Positions 1-10,096 of a DNA stretch of 64,000 bases are shown piece by piece; the stretch's first letter is position 1, and every line of letters begins with the position of its first letter. The DNA lies in contig NZ_JALBGC010000002.1 of the NCBI RefSeq assembly GCF_022631375.1, positions 496,001 to 560,000 of the forward strand. Direction: 5' to 3'. A program made the translations under genes and the position numbers. The stretch is from Hymenobacter cyanobacteriorum (GTDB taxonomy: Bacteria; Bacteroidota; Bacteroidia; Cytophagales; Hymenobacteraceae). The notes beneath the pieces were generated by a model that saw only the letters and a list, made by a program, of their open reading frames with translations, had not been told where the DNA came from and did no database searches.

Positions 1-11
1 CTGCTTATTAT

Positions 12-35
12 GCGCAGAATGCTCAGGATGACAGA
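12..35. repeat. Partial arm of dispersed inverted repeat (subfamily B)
   Basis: The bases gctcaggatgacaga match the outer end of the inverted repeat seen complete at 19348-19450 and 55374-55460. The rest of the element lies outside the window or is decayed. Confidence 0.5.
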
Positions 36-91
36 GTTTAACCTCCTCATCTACCAATCCACTCACCCACAACTCCACCAATCCACCACTT

Positions 92-1084
<993 letters not shown>

Positions 1085-1103
1085 TTGTTCGCTCAGCATG
1101 TTG

Positions 1104-1140
1104 CCCAACAGGCCCGTCGGACTCCGGCGGGCCTGTTGGG
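1104..1140 (+). terminator. Rho-independent-like hairpin after aldo/keto reductase
   Basis: Perfect 13-bp stem (cccaacaggcccg with cgggcctgttggg) and an 11-nt loop, 20 bases after the stop codon. The T-run is weak. Confidence 0.7.
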
Positions 1141-1271
1141 TTGTAGTGCCCCAGTGCCGAGGCGGCAACGGAACCCAGGCCATCTGTTCCCAATTCTTCT
1201 AAAACAGAAGTGCCGCCCCACCCAACACAAAAGGTACGGGCAGAGCGGCCAAATAACAGCTGTACACGCCT

Positions 1272-2084
1272 CTAGCGCAACTCCATTTCCTTCAGGGAGA
1301 TGATGTATTCCTTGGAGTTGGCGTCGTAGCGAATGGTATATTTCTTGGGGAAATACTTGCCGCTGACCTCGTAGGAAGCAGGCTGCTTAATGGCCTGCTC
1401 GATGCTGACGCTGGGCACCAGTAGCGCTTTCGTGAACATGGGCTCGACGAAGGTGACGTGCCCGTCGTAGGTGCCGTAGATAAACGTGTGGCTGAAGCTG
1501 CCACCGGGAGCGTATTCGGGGCTGGTGGGGTCAACCCAGTGGCGGCCCATCATGGGCACGGTGCGGCTGGGCGCTTGGTTGGGCGGCGTGATGTAGCCGG
1601 CCGGCAGCTTGGTACTGGCCGGAAAAATGTCGCCCTTGGGGTCGTCGAGGGTGATGGCGTGTTGCGCGGCCATGGGTTGCATGTAAAAGTGCGCATCAAA
1701 ATGAGGCACGGTGTATACCCCAGCCGGCTCGTGGCCGTTGGGGTTCCAGTCGAAAGAAATGTGGTCGAAAGGCATTTTGGTGGTCGCACCGCCGGCGGGG
1801 AGGGTCACATCGTACATGGTGCCCAAGATGGGCGTGGCCGGCAGGTTGGTCAGGCCCGTAGCCGTGAGGGCCACGCCTATTTCCATCGGGTTGCCGTTGG
1901 CATCGGCCGAGACAAAGCTGCGGGCCGAGCCGGCTCCAACCTGCACGGTTGGGCCATAGGTGGTTGACGGCTGCGCCGGCGAGTCAGCATCTTGGCTGCA
2001 GCTCAGCATCAGCGGCATGCAAAGCCCGATGAGTGCTGCCGAACAACGCCAGCCGGGGCAGCGTGAGACAATGGAGTGTACCAT
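1272..2084 (-). CDS. Secreted lipoprotein, DUF5602/TTHB210-like
   Basis: Protein of 270 aa with a lipoprotein signal (LMLSC, Cys29), so probably anchored in the outer or inner membrane facing the periplasm. The body contains the aromatic, histidine-rich stretch HFDAHFYM and a following HWVDPTSPEY segment, which resemble DUF5602 (TTHB210-like) proteins. That assignment is by memory of the motif and is moderate. No enzymatic function is known for the family. It is a single gene convergent with the aldo/keto reductase; the region upstream of its start is AT-rich. Confidence 0.7.
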   Translation of the reverse strand: MVHSIVSRCPGWRCSAALIGLCMPLMLSCSQDADSPAQPSTTYGPTVQVGAGSARSFVSADANGNPMEIGVALTATGLTNLPATPILGTMYDVTLPAGGATTKMPFDHISFDWNPNGHEPAGVYTVPHFDAHFYMQPMAAQHAITLDDPKGDIFPASTKLPAGYITPPNQAPSRTVPMMGRHWVDPTSPEYAPGGSFSHTFIYGTYDGHVTFVEPMFTKALLVPSVSIEQAIKQPASYEVSGKYFPKKYTIRYDANSKEYIISLKEMELR

Positions 2085-2312
2085 AAGTGACGCAGAAAAA
2101 AAGGTGAGAAATTAAGTAAATATATAAATTTATTGATTATAAATAAAGTAACAACAAACACCATAATATTTATGATTTTAGCAGGGAAGGTTTTGGATTG
2201 AGCCAAATTACTATCCTGCCACTGAAAGGCGGGTAAGGGCTGCTTCCCAACCCCAACCGTAAAAACCCGTTACCTTCCCCGGCGCAACCCTTCACAATCC
2301 CGGCGCCCGCTT
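2085..2312. other. AT-rich divergent intergenic region
   Basis: Bases about 2090-2190 are strikingly AT-rich in a GC-rich genome and must hold the promoter of the leftward lipoprotein. Before the rightward MFS gene there is TACCTTCC at about 2272, which resembles the Bacteroidota -7 element. No complete -33/-7 pair could be assigned. Confidence 0.4.
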
Positions 2313-3743
2313 ATGACCCCAACCCCGACGCAACCTGCCGCCGCCGCTGGCGCGGTCGAAAAAGACAACAAGCGCATCACCACCGGCTGGACGTTTTACG
2401 ACTGGGCCAACTCGGTGTACCCGCTGGTGATAACCAGCTCGATTTTTCCGATTTACTGGTCCAGCGTCATCAAGCAGATTACGCACACCGACAGCGGCCA
2501 GAGCCCCGTGAGCTTCTTGGGCATGATGGTGCCCGGCTCGTCGCTGCTGAACTACGCCATTTCAGTGTCGTTCCTGCTCATTGCCATTGTCAGCCCGTTC
2601 CTCACCTCGCTGGCCGACTTTTCGGGGCGCAAGAAGCTGTTTCTGCAAATCTTCTGCTACATTGGGGCGGCCTCGTGCGCGGGGCTGTTCTTCTTCTCGC
2701 CGGCCACGCTCACGCTGTCCACGTTCATTTTCGTGGCGGCTACGGTGGGCTTTTCGGGCAGCATCGTGTTCTACAACTCGTATTTGCCCGAAATCAGCTC
2801 GGAGGAAAAATTCGATTCGCTTTCGGCCAAGGGCTTTTCGATGGGCTACATCGGCTCGGTGATTCTGCTGGTGACCTGCCTGGTGATTAACCAGTTTCAC
2901 GACAAAATCGGCATCGATGCTGAGCGCGCCGCCCAAATTTCCTTCCTGCTCACGGGCATCTGGTGGGCCGGCTTCGCCCAGATTCCTTTTGCCACACTGC
3001 CGCCCGACCGCGGCCGCCCGGCCGACGCCCCCGCCGCCGAGGGCGGCTGGCTGCTCAACGGTTTCCGCGAGCTGGGCAAGGTGTGGGACCAGCTCAAGCA
3101 GCTGCCCAACGTGAAGAAATTTCTGCTTGCCTACTTCACCTACAACATGGGCGTGCAAACGGTGATGTACGTGGCCACGCTCTTCGGCACCGATGAATTG
3201 CACCTCGAATCGGGCGCGCTCATCCTCACCATTTTGCTACTCCAGGTGGTAGCCATTGCGGGCGCTTACCTGTTTGCCAAGCTCTCCGAGCGCATCGGTA
3301 ATACCCGGGCCCTGAGCTGGTCGGTATTCATCTGGATGCTGATTTGCATTGCGGGCTACTTTGTGCAGGCCGGCTGGAGCTTCTACGCGCTGGCCGCCGT
3401 CATCGGCCTCACCATGGGCGCCATCCAGAGCCTGAGCCGCAGCACCTACTCCAAAATCATCCCCGAGAATACGCCCAATTCGGCCGCCTTTTTCAGCTTT
3501 TTCGACGTGACCGAGAAGCTGAGCATTGTGATTGGCACGGCCACCTTCGGCATCATCAACCAGGTCACCGGCTCGATGCGCAACAGCCTGCTGGCGCTGA
3601 TTGTCTTCTTCATTCTGGGCCTGATTTTTCTACTCCAGCTGCGCGGTAAGAAGCTGCGCGAAGACTCGCTGGGCCCGGTGTCGGTACCCGGCCCGCCGCC
3701 TGCCTCGGCCGCCGCCGAAATGGGCGCGCCGATGACCACGTAG
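2313..3743 (+). CDS. MFS transporter, UMF1 (Atg22-like) family
   Basis: Inner-membrane permease of 476 aa with about 12 hydrophobic segments. The N-terminal WTFYDWANSVYPLVI motif is the signature of the UMF1/Atg22-like group of the major facilitator superfamily. Yeast Atg22 exports amino acids from the vacuole; the bacterial substrates are unknown. Residues 1-20 are a soluble Ala/Pro-rich tail, and the C-terminus after the last helix is also soluble and Pro/Ala-rich. The TAG stop at 3741-3743 lies inside the left arm of an inverted repeat. Confidence 0.9.
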   Translation: MTPTPTQPAAAAGAVEKDNKRITTGWTFYDWANSVYPLVITSSIFPIYWSSVIKQITHTDSGQSPVSFLGMMVPGSSLLNYAISVSFLLIAIVSPFLTSLADFSGRKKLFLQIFCYIGAASCAGLFFFSPATLTLSTFIFVAATVGFSGSIVFYNSYLPEISSEEKFDSLSAKGFSMGYIGSVILLVTCLVINQFHDKIGIDAERAAQISFLLTGIWWAGFAQIPFATLPPDRGRPADAPAAEGGWLLNGFRELGKVWDQLKQLPNVKKFLLAYFTYNMGVQTVMYVATLFGTDELHLESGALILTILLLQVVAIAGAYLFAKLSERIGNTRALSWSVFIWMLICIAGYFVQAGWSFYALAAVIGLTMGAIQSLSRSTYSKIIPENTPNSAAFFSFFDVTEKLSIVIGTATFGIINQVTGSMRNSLLALIVFFILGLIFLLQLRGKKLREDSLGPVSVPGPPPASAAAEMGAPMTT

Positions 3744-3807
3744 CGTGGACTTTTAGTCCGCGAATAAAATCGAATAGCTTTGACTCGCGGACTAACAGTC
3801 CGCGCTA
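3741..3807. repeat. Inverted repeat TAGCG(T/C)GGACT-TTAGTCCGCGA (family E)
   Basis: Arms of 23 bp (3741-3763 and 3785-3807) with two mismatches around a 21-nt AT-rich centre. It overlaps the stop codon of the MFS gene and could act as its terminator. Confidence 0.75.
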
Positions 3808-3832
3808 CATCCCATATTCCCACCCCATCCTC

Positions 3833-4342
3833 ATGCACACCGCTTCCCTCCAGCAAAACATCCTCGCCGAGCTCGACCACGAACTGGCCCAGACCCGCAA
3901 AACCATCGAGCGGGTGCCTTTCGACCAGGCCGACTACAAGCCCCACCCCAAGAGCATGAGCCTGTGGCAGCTGGCCACCCACGTGGTGAACCTGCTGGCT
4001 TTCAACACGCTGTTCGTCACGCACGACTCGCGCGATTTCCTCGACCCCAACGCGCCCAAGCCCGGCCCCACGCCCACGAGCATGGAAGAGCTGCTGGCCC
4101 GTTTCGATGAGTACAGCGCCACGCTGCGCCGGGAGCTTCAGCAAAGCGACGATGAGAAGCTGACCCACAATTTCAAGCTGCACCGCGGCGAGCACACCAT
4201 CATGGAAATGCCGAAAGGCGCGGCCATTCGCATCATGGGCCTCAACCACAGCATCCATCACCGCGGCCAGCTCACGGTGTACCTGCGCCTGCTCGACATT
4301 CCGGTGCCCGGCCTCTACGGCCCCAGCGCCGACGAGAAGTAA
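3833..4342 (+). CDS. DinB family protein
   Basis: Cytosolic 169-aa four-helix-bundle protein of the DinB/YfiT-like superfamily, many of which bind a metal through three histidines and act as thiol-dependent transferases. Histidines in suitable places are in LATHVVNL in the second helix and in HSIHHRGQLTVYLRL near the C-terminus, the most diagnostic stretch. The length is standard. It stands alone between two inverted repeats. The specific reaction is unknown; DinB proteins in Bacteroidota are often stress-linked (family knowledge). Confidence 0.88.
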   Translation: MHTASLQQNILAELDHELAQTRKTIERVPFDQADYKPHPKSMSLWQLATHVVNLLAFNTLFVTHDSRDFLDPNAPKPGPTPTSMEELLARFDEYSATLRRELQQSDDEKLTHNFKLHRGEHTIMEMPKGAAIRIMGLNHSIHHRGQLTVYLRLLDIPVPGLYGPSADEK

Positions 4343-4357
4343 TCCGCCTGCCAGAGT

Positions 4358-4476
4358 AAACAAGAACGTCATGTTGAGCGCAGCCGAAGCATCTCTACCG
4401 CAGCAGTAAGTCCTATCGATTGGATTACTTGCACAGTAGAGATGCTTCGGCTGCGCTCAGCATGACGTTCTTGTTT
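4358..4476. repeat. Dispersed inverted repeat, subfamily A
   Basis: Arms of 41 bp (4358-4398 and 4436-4476) with one mismatch, core GTCATGTTGAGCGCAGCC and CGAAGCATCTCTAC, around a 37-nt centre. The same arms recur at 6194-6289 and 25371-25479. It ends just before the stop codon of the leftward amidohydrolase. Confidence 0.92.
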
Positions 4477-4479
4477 CTG

Positions 4480-6147
4480 CTACTTCCGCCCGAACACCTT
4501 TTCCCCGCCAATCCACGTCTGCAGCACCTGCGCGCCGCGCAGCTGCTCCTTTGGCGCGGTCAGCAAATCGGTGTTCAGCACCACGAAATCGGCCAGCATG
4601 CCCGGCTTAATCTGGCCCTTGCGCTTCTCCTCGAAGGCGGCGTGGGCGGCCCAGGTAGTCATGCCGCGCAGGGCGTCGGGGCGCGATATGGCGTTTTCCA
4701 TCTGGAAGCCGGTGGTGGGGTAGTTCTTCGCATCCTGCCGGGCCACGGCCGCGTGGAAGCCGAACAGCGGGTTGATGTTTTCCACCGGAAAATCGGAGCC
4801 CAGGGCTAGCTGGCCATATTGCTTTAACAGCTCTTTGTACGCATAAGCAGTTTTCAGGCGCTCGGCGCCCAGCCGCTCCCCGGCCCAATACATATCTGAT
4901 GTGGCGTGGGTAGGCTGCACCGAGGGCACAATGCCAAACTGCCCGAACTTGCCCATGTCGGCCGGGGTGATGACCTGGGCGTGCTCGATGCGCCAGCGCC
5001 GGTCTTTCTGGCCCTTCAGCGCCTCGCCGTAGATGTTGAGGATGATGCGGTTGGCCGAGTCGCCGATGGCGTGGGTGTTCATCTGAAACTTCGACGCCGC
5101 CAACTCTTTGGCCAGGTCGCGAAACTGCTTTTCGGTGGATAGCAAAAAGCCCGTTTCCTTCGGCTTGTCGGCATAGGGCTTCACCAGGCAGGCCCCGCGC
5201 GAGCCCAGCGCCCCGTCGGCGTACACTTTAAAGGAACTGACCGTGAGCTGGTCGGTCAGAATGGGGCCATTTTTCAGATAAAACGCCCGGTTTTCGGGCG
5301 TGGGAGTCAGCATAGCATACAGCCGGAGCTTCAGCTTCTTTTGCTGCTGCAGGGAGGCCATCTGGTCGATGTTGACTTTGTCGAGGCCGGCATCGGCGAG
5401 GCTGGTGAGGCCCACGGCCAGGCAGTTTTGCTGGGCTTGCAGCAGCAGCTGAGCGGCCTCGGCCGGAGCTGGGTCGGGAATTTTGCTGCTCACCAGGCGC
5501 GTGGCATTGTCCACCAACAGCCCTGTAAGCCGGCCCTGCGCGTCGCGCGCAATAATGCCGCCGCTGATGGGCGTGCGGGCCGTGACGCCCGCCAAATCCA
5601 GCGCCTTCTGGTTCACGATGGCGGCGTGACCGTCCACGCGCACCAGCAGCACGGGCACGTCCGGGAACAGCAGGTCGAGCGTGTCTTTGCTGGGAAACTG
5701 CTTGCCCGACCAGTCGTTCTGGTCCCAGCCGCGCCCCGTGAGCCACGCCGCTTGCGGGTATTTCTTCCGGTTCTCCTGCAGCTTCTGAATCACCTCTTTC
5801 CAGGAGTTCGTGCCCACCAAATCGGCGCTCGGCAGGGCCAGCGCGTAGCGGTAGAAATGGCAGTGCGCATCGTAAAAACCGGGGTAGATGAACTTGCCGC
5901 CCGCGTCCACTTCCTGCGCCGCTTGGTACTTCGCCTTCAAATCCGTTGCTGAACCCACCGCCACGAATTTGCCGTCCTTCACCGCAAAAGCTTCGGTCTT
6001 CGAGAAGGTCGAATCGACGGTGTAAACCGTGGCGTTGGTTACCAGTAAATCCACGGCCTCACGCCTGGCCGAGCAGTTGCTGAGCAGCGCCAGGGCCAGT
6101 AGTGGCGCGGCGGTCTTTAAGAGTATAGTAGGGGAGAGAAAGGCCAT
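4480..6147 (-). CDS. Secreted amidohydrolase (YtcJ-like) lipoprotein
   Basis: Metal-dependent amidohydrolase of 555 aa, similar in layout to YtcJ/NfdA-type enzymes. Leader with lipobox LLSNC (Cys25). Metal-site motif DAHCH (H95, H97), a later NTHAIGD histidine and the GSDFPVE aspartate motif near residue 450. The reading frame is open to 6201, but the ATG at 6147 is preferred: it directly precedes the signal sequence, and the longer version would start inside the inverted repeat at 6194-6289. The substrate is unknown; relatives act on N-acyl or cyclic amides. It is a single gene flanked on both sides by copies of repeat subfamily A. Confidence 0.88.
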   Translation of the reverse strand: MAFLSPTILLKTAAPLLALALLSNCSARREAVDLLVTNATVYTVDSTFSKTEAFAVKDGKFVAVGSATDLKAKYQAAQEVDAGGKFIYPGFYDAHCHFYRYALALPSADLVGTNSWKEVIQKLQENRKKYPQAAWLTGRGWDQNDWSGKQFPSKDTLDLLFPDVPVLLVRVDGHAAIVNQKALDLAGVTARTPISGGIIARDAQGRLTGLLVDNATRLVSSKIPDPAPAEAAQLLLQAQQNCLAVGLTSLADAGLDKVNIDQMASLQQQKKLKLRLYAMLTPTPENRAFYLKNGPILTDQLTVSSFKVYADGALGSRGACLVKPYADKPKETGFLLSTEKQFRDLAKELAASKFQMNTHAIGDSANRIILNIYGEALKGQKDRRWRIEHAQVITPADMGKFGQFGIVPSVQPTHATSDMYWAGERLGAERLKTAYAYKELLKQYGQLALGSDFPVENINPLFGFHAAVARQDAKNYPTTGFQMENAISRPDALRGMTTWAAHAAFEEKRKGQIKPGMLADFVVLNTDLLTAPKEQLRGAQVLQTWIGGEKVFGRK

Positions 6148-6193
6148 GCAGGGAGTTTTAAGCGGAAAATTCCGGTGAGGAAAAGCAAAAAAG

Positions 6194-6289
6194 AACGTCA
6201 TGCTGAGCGAAGTCGAAGCATCTCTACTGCAATACTAAATTTGATTAGTGGCGCGGTAGAGATGCTTCGACTTCGCTCAGCATGACGTT
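6194..6289. repeat. Dispersed inverted repeat, subfamily A
   Basis: Perfect 34-bp arms (6194-6227 and 6256-6289), AACGTCATGCTGAGCGAAGT then CGAAGCATCTCTAC. Relative to the other copies, the inner GCAGCC is replaced by GAAGTC on both arms, a compensatory change that keeps the pairing. Confidence 0.93.
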
Positions 6290-6312
6290 TCAGAGGGATT
6301 CAAATTAGCTCC

Positions 6313-7083
6313 TTACTCGAAGCGCATGTGCTTCACCGACTCGCCCGAGAACTGCAGCTCCTGCAGCGACTCGATGCCGATTTGCAGGTGGCGCTTCACG
6401 AAATCGGTGGTCACTTTCGAGTCCGATTCCGACGTTTTCACGCCTTCGGGGGTCATCGGGTTGTCGCTCACCAGCAGCAGCGCGCCGTGCGGAATGTCGT
6501 TCATGAAGCCCACCACGAAAATGGTGGCCGTTTCCATGTCCACGGCCAGGGCGCGCACCCGGCGCAGGTAGTCCTTGAATTCGGAATCGTGCTCCCACAC
6601 GCGGCGGTTGGTGGTGTACACGGTGCCGGTGTAGTAGTCGAGTTCGTGCTTTTTAATCATCGACGACACGGCGCGCTGCAGCCGGAACGAGGGCAGCGCC
6701 GGAATCTCCTTCGGCAGGTAGTCGTCGGAAGTACCGTCGCCACGAATGGCGGCGATGGGCAGCACGAGGTCACCGAGCTTGGTTTTTTTCAGGCCGCCGC
6801 ACTTGCCCAGAAACAGCGCCGCCTTGGGCTTGATGGCCGAGAGCAAATCCATCACCGTGGCCGCCATCGGCGAGCCCATGCCAAAGTTCACAATGGTGAT
6901 GCCGTTGGCCGTGGCCGTTTGCATGGGCTTGTCGAGGCCGCGGACTTCCACGCCAAACTGCTCGGCAAACATGTACACGTAATTGCTGAAGTTGGTGAGC
7001 AGGATGTATTGCCCGAAGTCGCCCAGCGGCACGCCGGTGTAGCGTGGCAGCCAGTTGTTTACAATTTCTTCTTTAGTCTTCAT
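6313..7083 (-). CDS. amn: AMP nucleosidase
   Basis: Cytosolic purine-salvage enzyme that hydrolyses AMP to adenine and ribose 5-phosphate. The 256-aa protein is the short Bacteroidota form. It has the nucleoside-phosphorylase-fold core (NFGMGSPMAA near residue 67, LGKCGG near residue 93, the VDMETATIF segment near residue 180) and the late SDNPMTPEG segment. It lacks the N-terminal regulatory domain of the roughly 480-aa E. coli Amn. It is a single gene, divergent from the HsdR-N protein. Confidence 0.92.
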   Translation of the reverse strand: MKTKEEIVNNWLPRYTGVPLGDFGQYILLTNFSNYVYMFAEQFGVEVRGLDKPMQTATANGITIVNFGMGSPMAATVMDLLSAIKPKAALFLGKCGGLKKTKLGDLVLPIAAIRGDGTSDDYLPKEIPALPSFRLQRAVSSMIKKHELDYYTGTVYTTNRRVWEHDSEFKDYLRRVRALAVDMETATIFVVGFMNDIPHGALLLVSDNPMTPEGVKTSESDSKVTTDFVKRHLQIGIESLQELQFSGESVKHMRFE

Positions 7084-7189
7084 AAAAGGGGGTTGAGTGG
7101 CGGGATGGCTAAGTTCGGGAGTGGGGAAAGGGTATGCGTTTCGGAGTCACTTAGCCACTCAGTTGCTCAGTCACTCGATGTCAGACCCC

Positions 7190-7197
7190 TACCTTTG
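7190..7197 (+). promoter_or_regulatory. Bacteroidota -7 element TACCTTTG
   Basis: An exact TAnnTTTG match 6 nt before the ATG at 7204. A TTGC at 7163-7166 is a weak -33 candidate. If used, the transcript would have almost no leader. Confidence 0.6.
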
Positions 7198-7203
7198 GAG
7201 GTG

Positions 7204-7671
7204 ATGCAAGCCCTGGACCTGCCGCCTTTCGACCCCAAACTTACGCAATCGGCCACAAATCAACCACTCATCTGGGATGGGCTGCGGCGCAAGCACGTCG
7301 TGCTCACGCCCGAGGAGTGGGTGCGCCAGCACATGGTGCACTACCTCATCAACCACCTGGGCTACCCGCGCGGCCTGCTGGCCCTCGAGCGGGGCCTGCG
7401 CTACAACCAGCGCCAGAAGCGCACCGACCTGCTGGCCCTCGACCCGGCCGGCCAGCCCCTGCTGCTGGTGGAGTGCAAAGCGCCCTCGGTGCCCATTACG
7501 CAGGCGGTGGCGCGGCAGGCCACCACCTATAATCAAACCATCGGCGCGCCGCTGCTGCTGCTCACCAACGGACTGGTGCACTACTGCTGGCGGGTCGATT
7601 TTGAGCAACGCACCAACCAACGGCTAGCCGATATTCCGACGTTTACTGAAGCGGTGCAGGGTGCGGGCTGA
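7204..7671 (+). CDS. HsdR N-terminal-like nuclease domain protein (stand-alone)
   Basis: Small 155-aa protein made only of a type I restriction enzyme R N-terminal-like (HSDR_N_2) domain. The PD-(D/E)XK nuclease core is visible as RTDLLALD followed by LLLVECKAP; a helix with RQATTYNQTIGAP follows. The frame is open far upstream, but the ATG at 7204 is chosen because a TACCTTTG box and GGAGG lie directly before it and the preceding translation is antisense to amn. There is no methylase, specificity or helicase gene nearby, so it is not a restriction system. Such orphans are common in Bacteroidota and their role is unknown. Confidence 0.85.
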   Translation: MQALDLPPFDPKLTQSATNQPLIWDGLRRKHVVLTPEEWVRQHMVHYLINHLGYPRGLLALERGLRYNQRQKRTDLLALDPAGQPLLLVECKAPSVPITQAVARQATTYNQTIGAPLLLLTNGLVHYCWRVDFEQRTNQRLADIPTFTEAVQGAG

Positions 7672-7695
7672 TGCCGGGGCGTGAAATCCTACGTA

Positions 7696-7731
7696 AAAAG
7701 CCCGGCCGCAAGCAGTTGCGGCCGGGCTTTT
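7696..7731. terminator. Bidirectional terminator
   Basis: Perfect 15-bp stem aaaagcccggccgca / tgcggccgggctttt with a 6-nt loop between two convergent genes, T-rich on both strands. Confidence 0.9.
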
Positions 7732-7759
7732 AGGCCATTAAAATTTTCAAAAATCAGGC

Positions 7760-8065
7760 TTAGTGCTTGATTTTCGTTTTATTGCGCTTGTCTTTGATGC
7801 GGGCATCGGCAGGCACCACACGTACAGGCCGTTCGATGACCGTAGTATTCGGGGCCGGGTCGGTCGTCGTCGTCGTCGACTCCGTAGTGGTGGTAGTAGC
7901 TGGCGTGGGCGAAGTATAAACGGGCGACGTGTACACCGGTGTTGCAGGGGTGGCGGGCGTCACCGTCGTTTGGCGTGTGGTGGTGGTGCTGGTGCTGCTC
8001 TGGGCACTGGCCGAATAGCCACAAACCAGTAGAAACAGGGCGAGAAAGAGGGGTTGCTTTTTCAT
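7760..8065 (-). CDS. Small secreted Thr/Ser/Pro-rich protein
   Basis: Protein of 101 aa with a clear Sec signal peptide (cleavage after SASAQ, near residue 22), then about 50 residues of low-complexity Ser/Thr/Pro with TSP and TTTT runs, and a basic tail (KDKRNKTKIKH). There is no known domain. It looks like a small periplasmic or surface linker-type protein. The codon pattern is regular and it has its own terminator, so it is likely real. Function unknown. Confidence 0.65.
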   Translation of the reverse strand: MKKQPLFLALFLLVCGYSASAQSSTSTTTTRQTTVTPATPATPVYTSPVYTSPTPATTTTTESTTTTTDPAPNTTVIERPVRVVPADARIKDKRNKTKIKH

Positions 8066-8184
8066 AGGACCAGATAGTTAAATGAAACGAAATGCCAGCG
8101 GCCTGTAGCGCGCAGCAATTGGTTGGCCTTTAACGAGCAAAAGCAAATTAGGGTTAAAATAGGTGGCAACAAGCTGCCAATAAG

Positions 8185-10092
8185 CTACTTATACAGCCGG
8201 TTGTCGACCAGCCCATTTACATAGAACTGCACGCAGGCTCGCAGCTCGTTGCCATACTGTTTTAGCAGGGCCGGGTTGGGGTTGGCCACTGGCTCGGTAG
8301 GCATGAAGTGCAGCGCGTAGGGGTAGAGACGCACCTCGTTTTTGTTGGTCAACTCCGTCACGAAGTCGTTGTGCACCAGGAAATACGATTCGCCGTCGCG
8401 AAACAGAGCCCGGCCCGGGCTGGCCGTATCAAACACCGATGAGCCGAAGGGCAGCAGGTACTTCTGCTCCTGCGGCAAACCCAGCACTTCAAGCACCGTG
8501 GCCGGCACATCGGCCTGCTGCGTCACACGGTGCGCGGCAACGGCCGGCAACTGCTGGCCGGGGGCGAAGAGCAGCAGCGGCGTTTTGTGGTTGCCGAGCA
8601 GGTTCTGGTAGGTGGGCTGGTCGGTCTGGGAAGTATGGTCGGCGGTGAGGACGAACAGCGTGTTGGCGTACCAAGGCTGCCGGCGGGCCGCCGCGAAAAA
8701 GCGCCGCAACGCCAAATCGGTGTAGGCAATGGTGGGGTGAATGGGCTGTGTGCCAACCGGAAACTTGCCCTGGTACTGCTTGGGCAGCGTGAACGGGTCG
8801 TGGGCGCTGAGCGTGAACAGCGCCGCCAGAAACGGCTGCCTGGTAGCCGTGAGCTGCCGGTTGAAGTATTGCAGGTAGGGCTCATCGAAAATGCCCCAGT
8901 GCCCGTCGTAGTCGGGGCTGCCGATGCCGCCGGGGTATTCGTTCAAGCCGTAGTAGCGCTGCATGCCGGCAATGCCACTGAACATGTCAAACCCCATGGT
9001 GCCGTTGGCCCCGGCGTGGTACATGGCCGTGGCGTAGCCGTGGCGGCCCAGGATTTCGCCCAGCCCGTGCACCTCCGCCGTCTGGAAGCTGGAGGTGATG
9101 AATGGCTCATCCATCAGCGAAGGCAGGCCCGCCAGTACCGCCGGCAGCGCCTCGATGGAGCGCCGGCCGTTGGCGTAGTTGTCGCGCAGCAGCCGCGCCT
9201 GTGGCACCGTCGCCAGCGAATCAAAAAAAGGCGTGAAGCCGCCTTTGCCGCCGTTTTCCACGCCGTTGTACTCCGAGGCGAAGCTCTCCACCAGCAAAAC
9301 CACCACATTCATCGGCCTGGCCGGGGCCGGGCGGGCGGGCACCGTTGCCGCGGCCAGCGCCGGCCGCAGCGCCGCGGTGCCGGGGAAGTAGGCCACCCGC
9401 TCAATCGGTACCTCGTCAAACGACTTCAGCACCGTGAACGTGCTGTTCAGCACCAGATGGCCCAGCACGGCGGGCGGCTGCTCGAAAGCAGCGCCCGTGC
9501 GTAAGGGCTTCAGCTGCCAGCCGCCGCGCAGGCCCAGCACCACCAAAGCCACCGTCAGCATGAATTCCACGCTGCGCTGCACCCAGCCCCAGCGCCCGGC
9601 CGGAGCTGCCAGCTCGGCGCGGGTGGGCATGGGGCACAGCCACCACAGCGCATACACCAGCGCCGCCAGCGGAATAGCCAGGTACCAATAGTGCAGCCCA
9701 ATCTGGCCCGCCTGCCGGGCTATGTCGTGCCCGATGGTGTGCCACTCGTTGCTCAGCCGCCGCCCGATGAATTTAAAATACTCCCAATCAATAATATTGA
9801 GCAGGATGCCGGGCATGTTCAGCAGCACCAGTAGCCCGCGCAACCACTGCTGCCCGCGCTTCGACGAAACCGGCACCAGCAGCGACAGCAGCACCAGCGG
9901 TATATTCAGCCAGAGCAGCGCTGCCACATCGAAGCGCAGCCCGTGCCCAAATGCCCCCGCCACCGCGCCCGGCGCAATGCCGCGAAAAGTGGCAGGGTTC
10001 AGCAGCAGAAAGCCCAGCCGCAGCAGCGAATACACGCCCAGCAGCAGGGCAAAGCGGCGCAGCAACAGGCGAATGGCAGGGGAGGGAAGCAA
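8185..10092 (-). CDS. LTA synthase family sulfatase-fold membrane protein
   Basis: Protein of 635 aa with about five N-terminal transmembrane helices and a large extracytoplasmic sulfatase/alkaline-phosphatase-like domain starting near residue 260 (NVVVLLVESFASEYNG). Family enzymes transfer phosphoglycerol or phosphoethanolamine groups in the envelope. The metal-site motifs LVESF and LTADHTSQ are present, and the nucleophile position falls in NGRRSIEALP, suggesting Ser where LtaS uses Thr (inference). A Gram-negative Bacteroidota makes no lipoteichoic acid, so a periplasmic glycan or lipid-head-group transfer role is more likely. It is a single gene. Confidence 0.88.
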   Translation of the reverse strand: MLPSPAIRLLLRRFALLLGVYSLLRLGFLLLNPATFRGIAPGAVAGAFGHGLRFDVAALLWLNIPLVLLSLLVPVSSKRGQQWLRGLLVLLNMPGILLNIIDWEYFKFIGRRLSNEWHTIGHDIARQAGQIGLHYWYLAIPLAALVYALWWLCPMPTRAELAAPAGRWGWVQRSVEFMLTVALVVLGLRGGWQLKPLRTGAAFEQPPAVLGHLVLNSTFTVLKSFDEVPIERVAYFPGTAALRPALAAATVPARPAPARPMNVVVLLVESFASEYNGVENGGKGGFTPFFDSLATVPQARLLRDNYANGRRSIEALPAVLAGLPSLMDEPFITSSFQTAEVHGLGEILGRHGYATAMYHAGANGTMGFDMFSGIAGMQRYYGLNEYPGGIGSPDYDGHWGIFDEPYLQYFNRQLTATRQPFLAALFTLSAHDPFTLPKQYQGKFPVGTQPIHPTIAYTDLALRRFFAAARRQPWYANTLFVLTADHTSQTDQPTYQNLLGNHKTPLLLFAPGQQLPAVAAHRVTQQADVPATVLEVLGLPQEQKYLLPFGSSVFDTASPGRALFRDGESYFLVHNDFVTELTNKNEVRLYPYALHFMPTEPVANPNPALLKQYGNELRACVQFYVNGLVDNRLYK

Positions 10093-10096
10093 GTCA

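Noticed and set aside
4358..6289. A composite transposon around the amidohydrolase, bounded by the two subfamily A repeats
   Set aside because: No transposase, no target-site duplication seen, and the repeats also occur alone elsewhere. Simple dispersed repeats are more likely.
7204..7671. A type I restriction-modification locus
   Set aside because: Only an isolated HsdR N-terminal domain exists; no methylase, specificity or helicase genes flank it.
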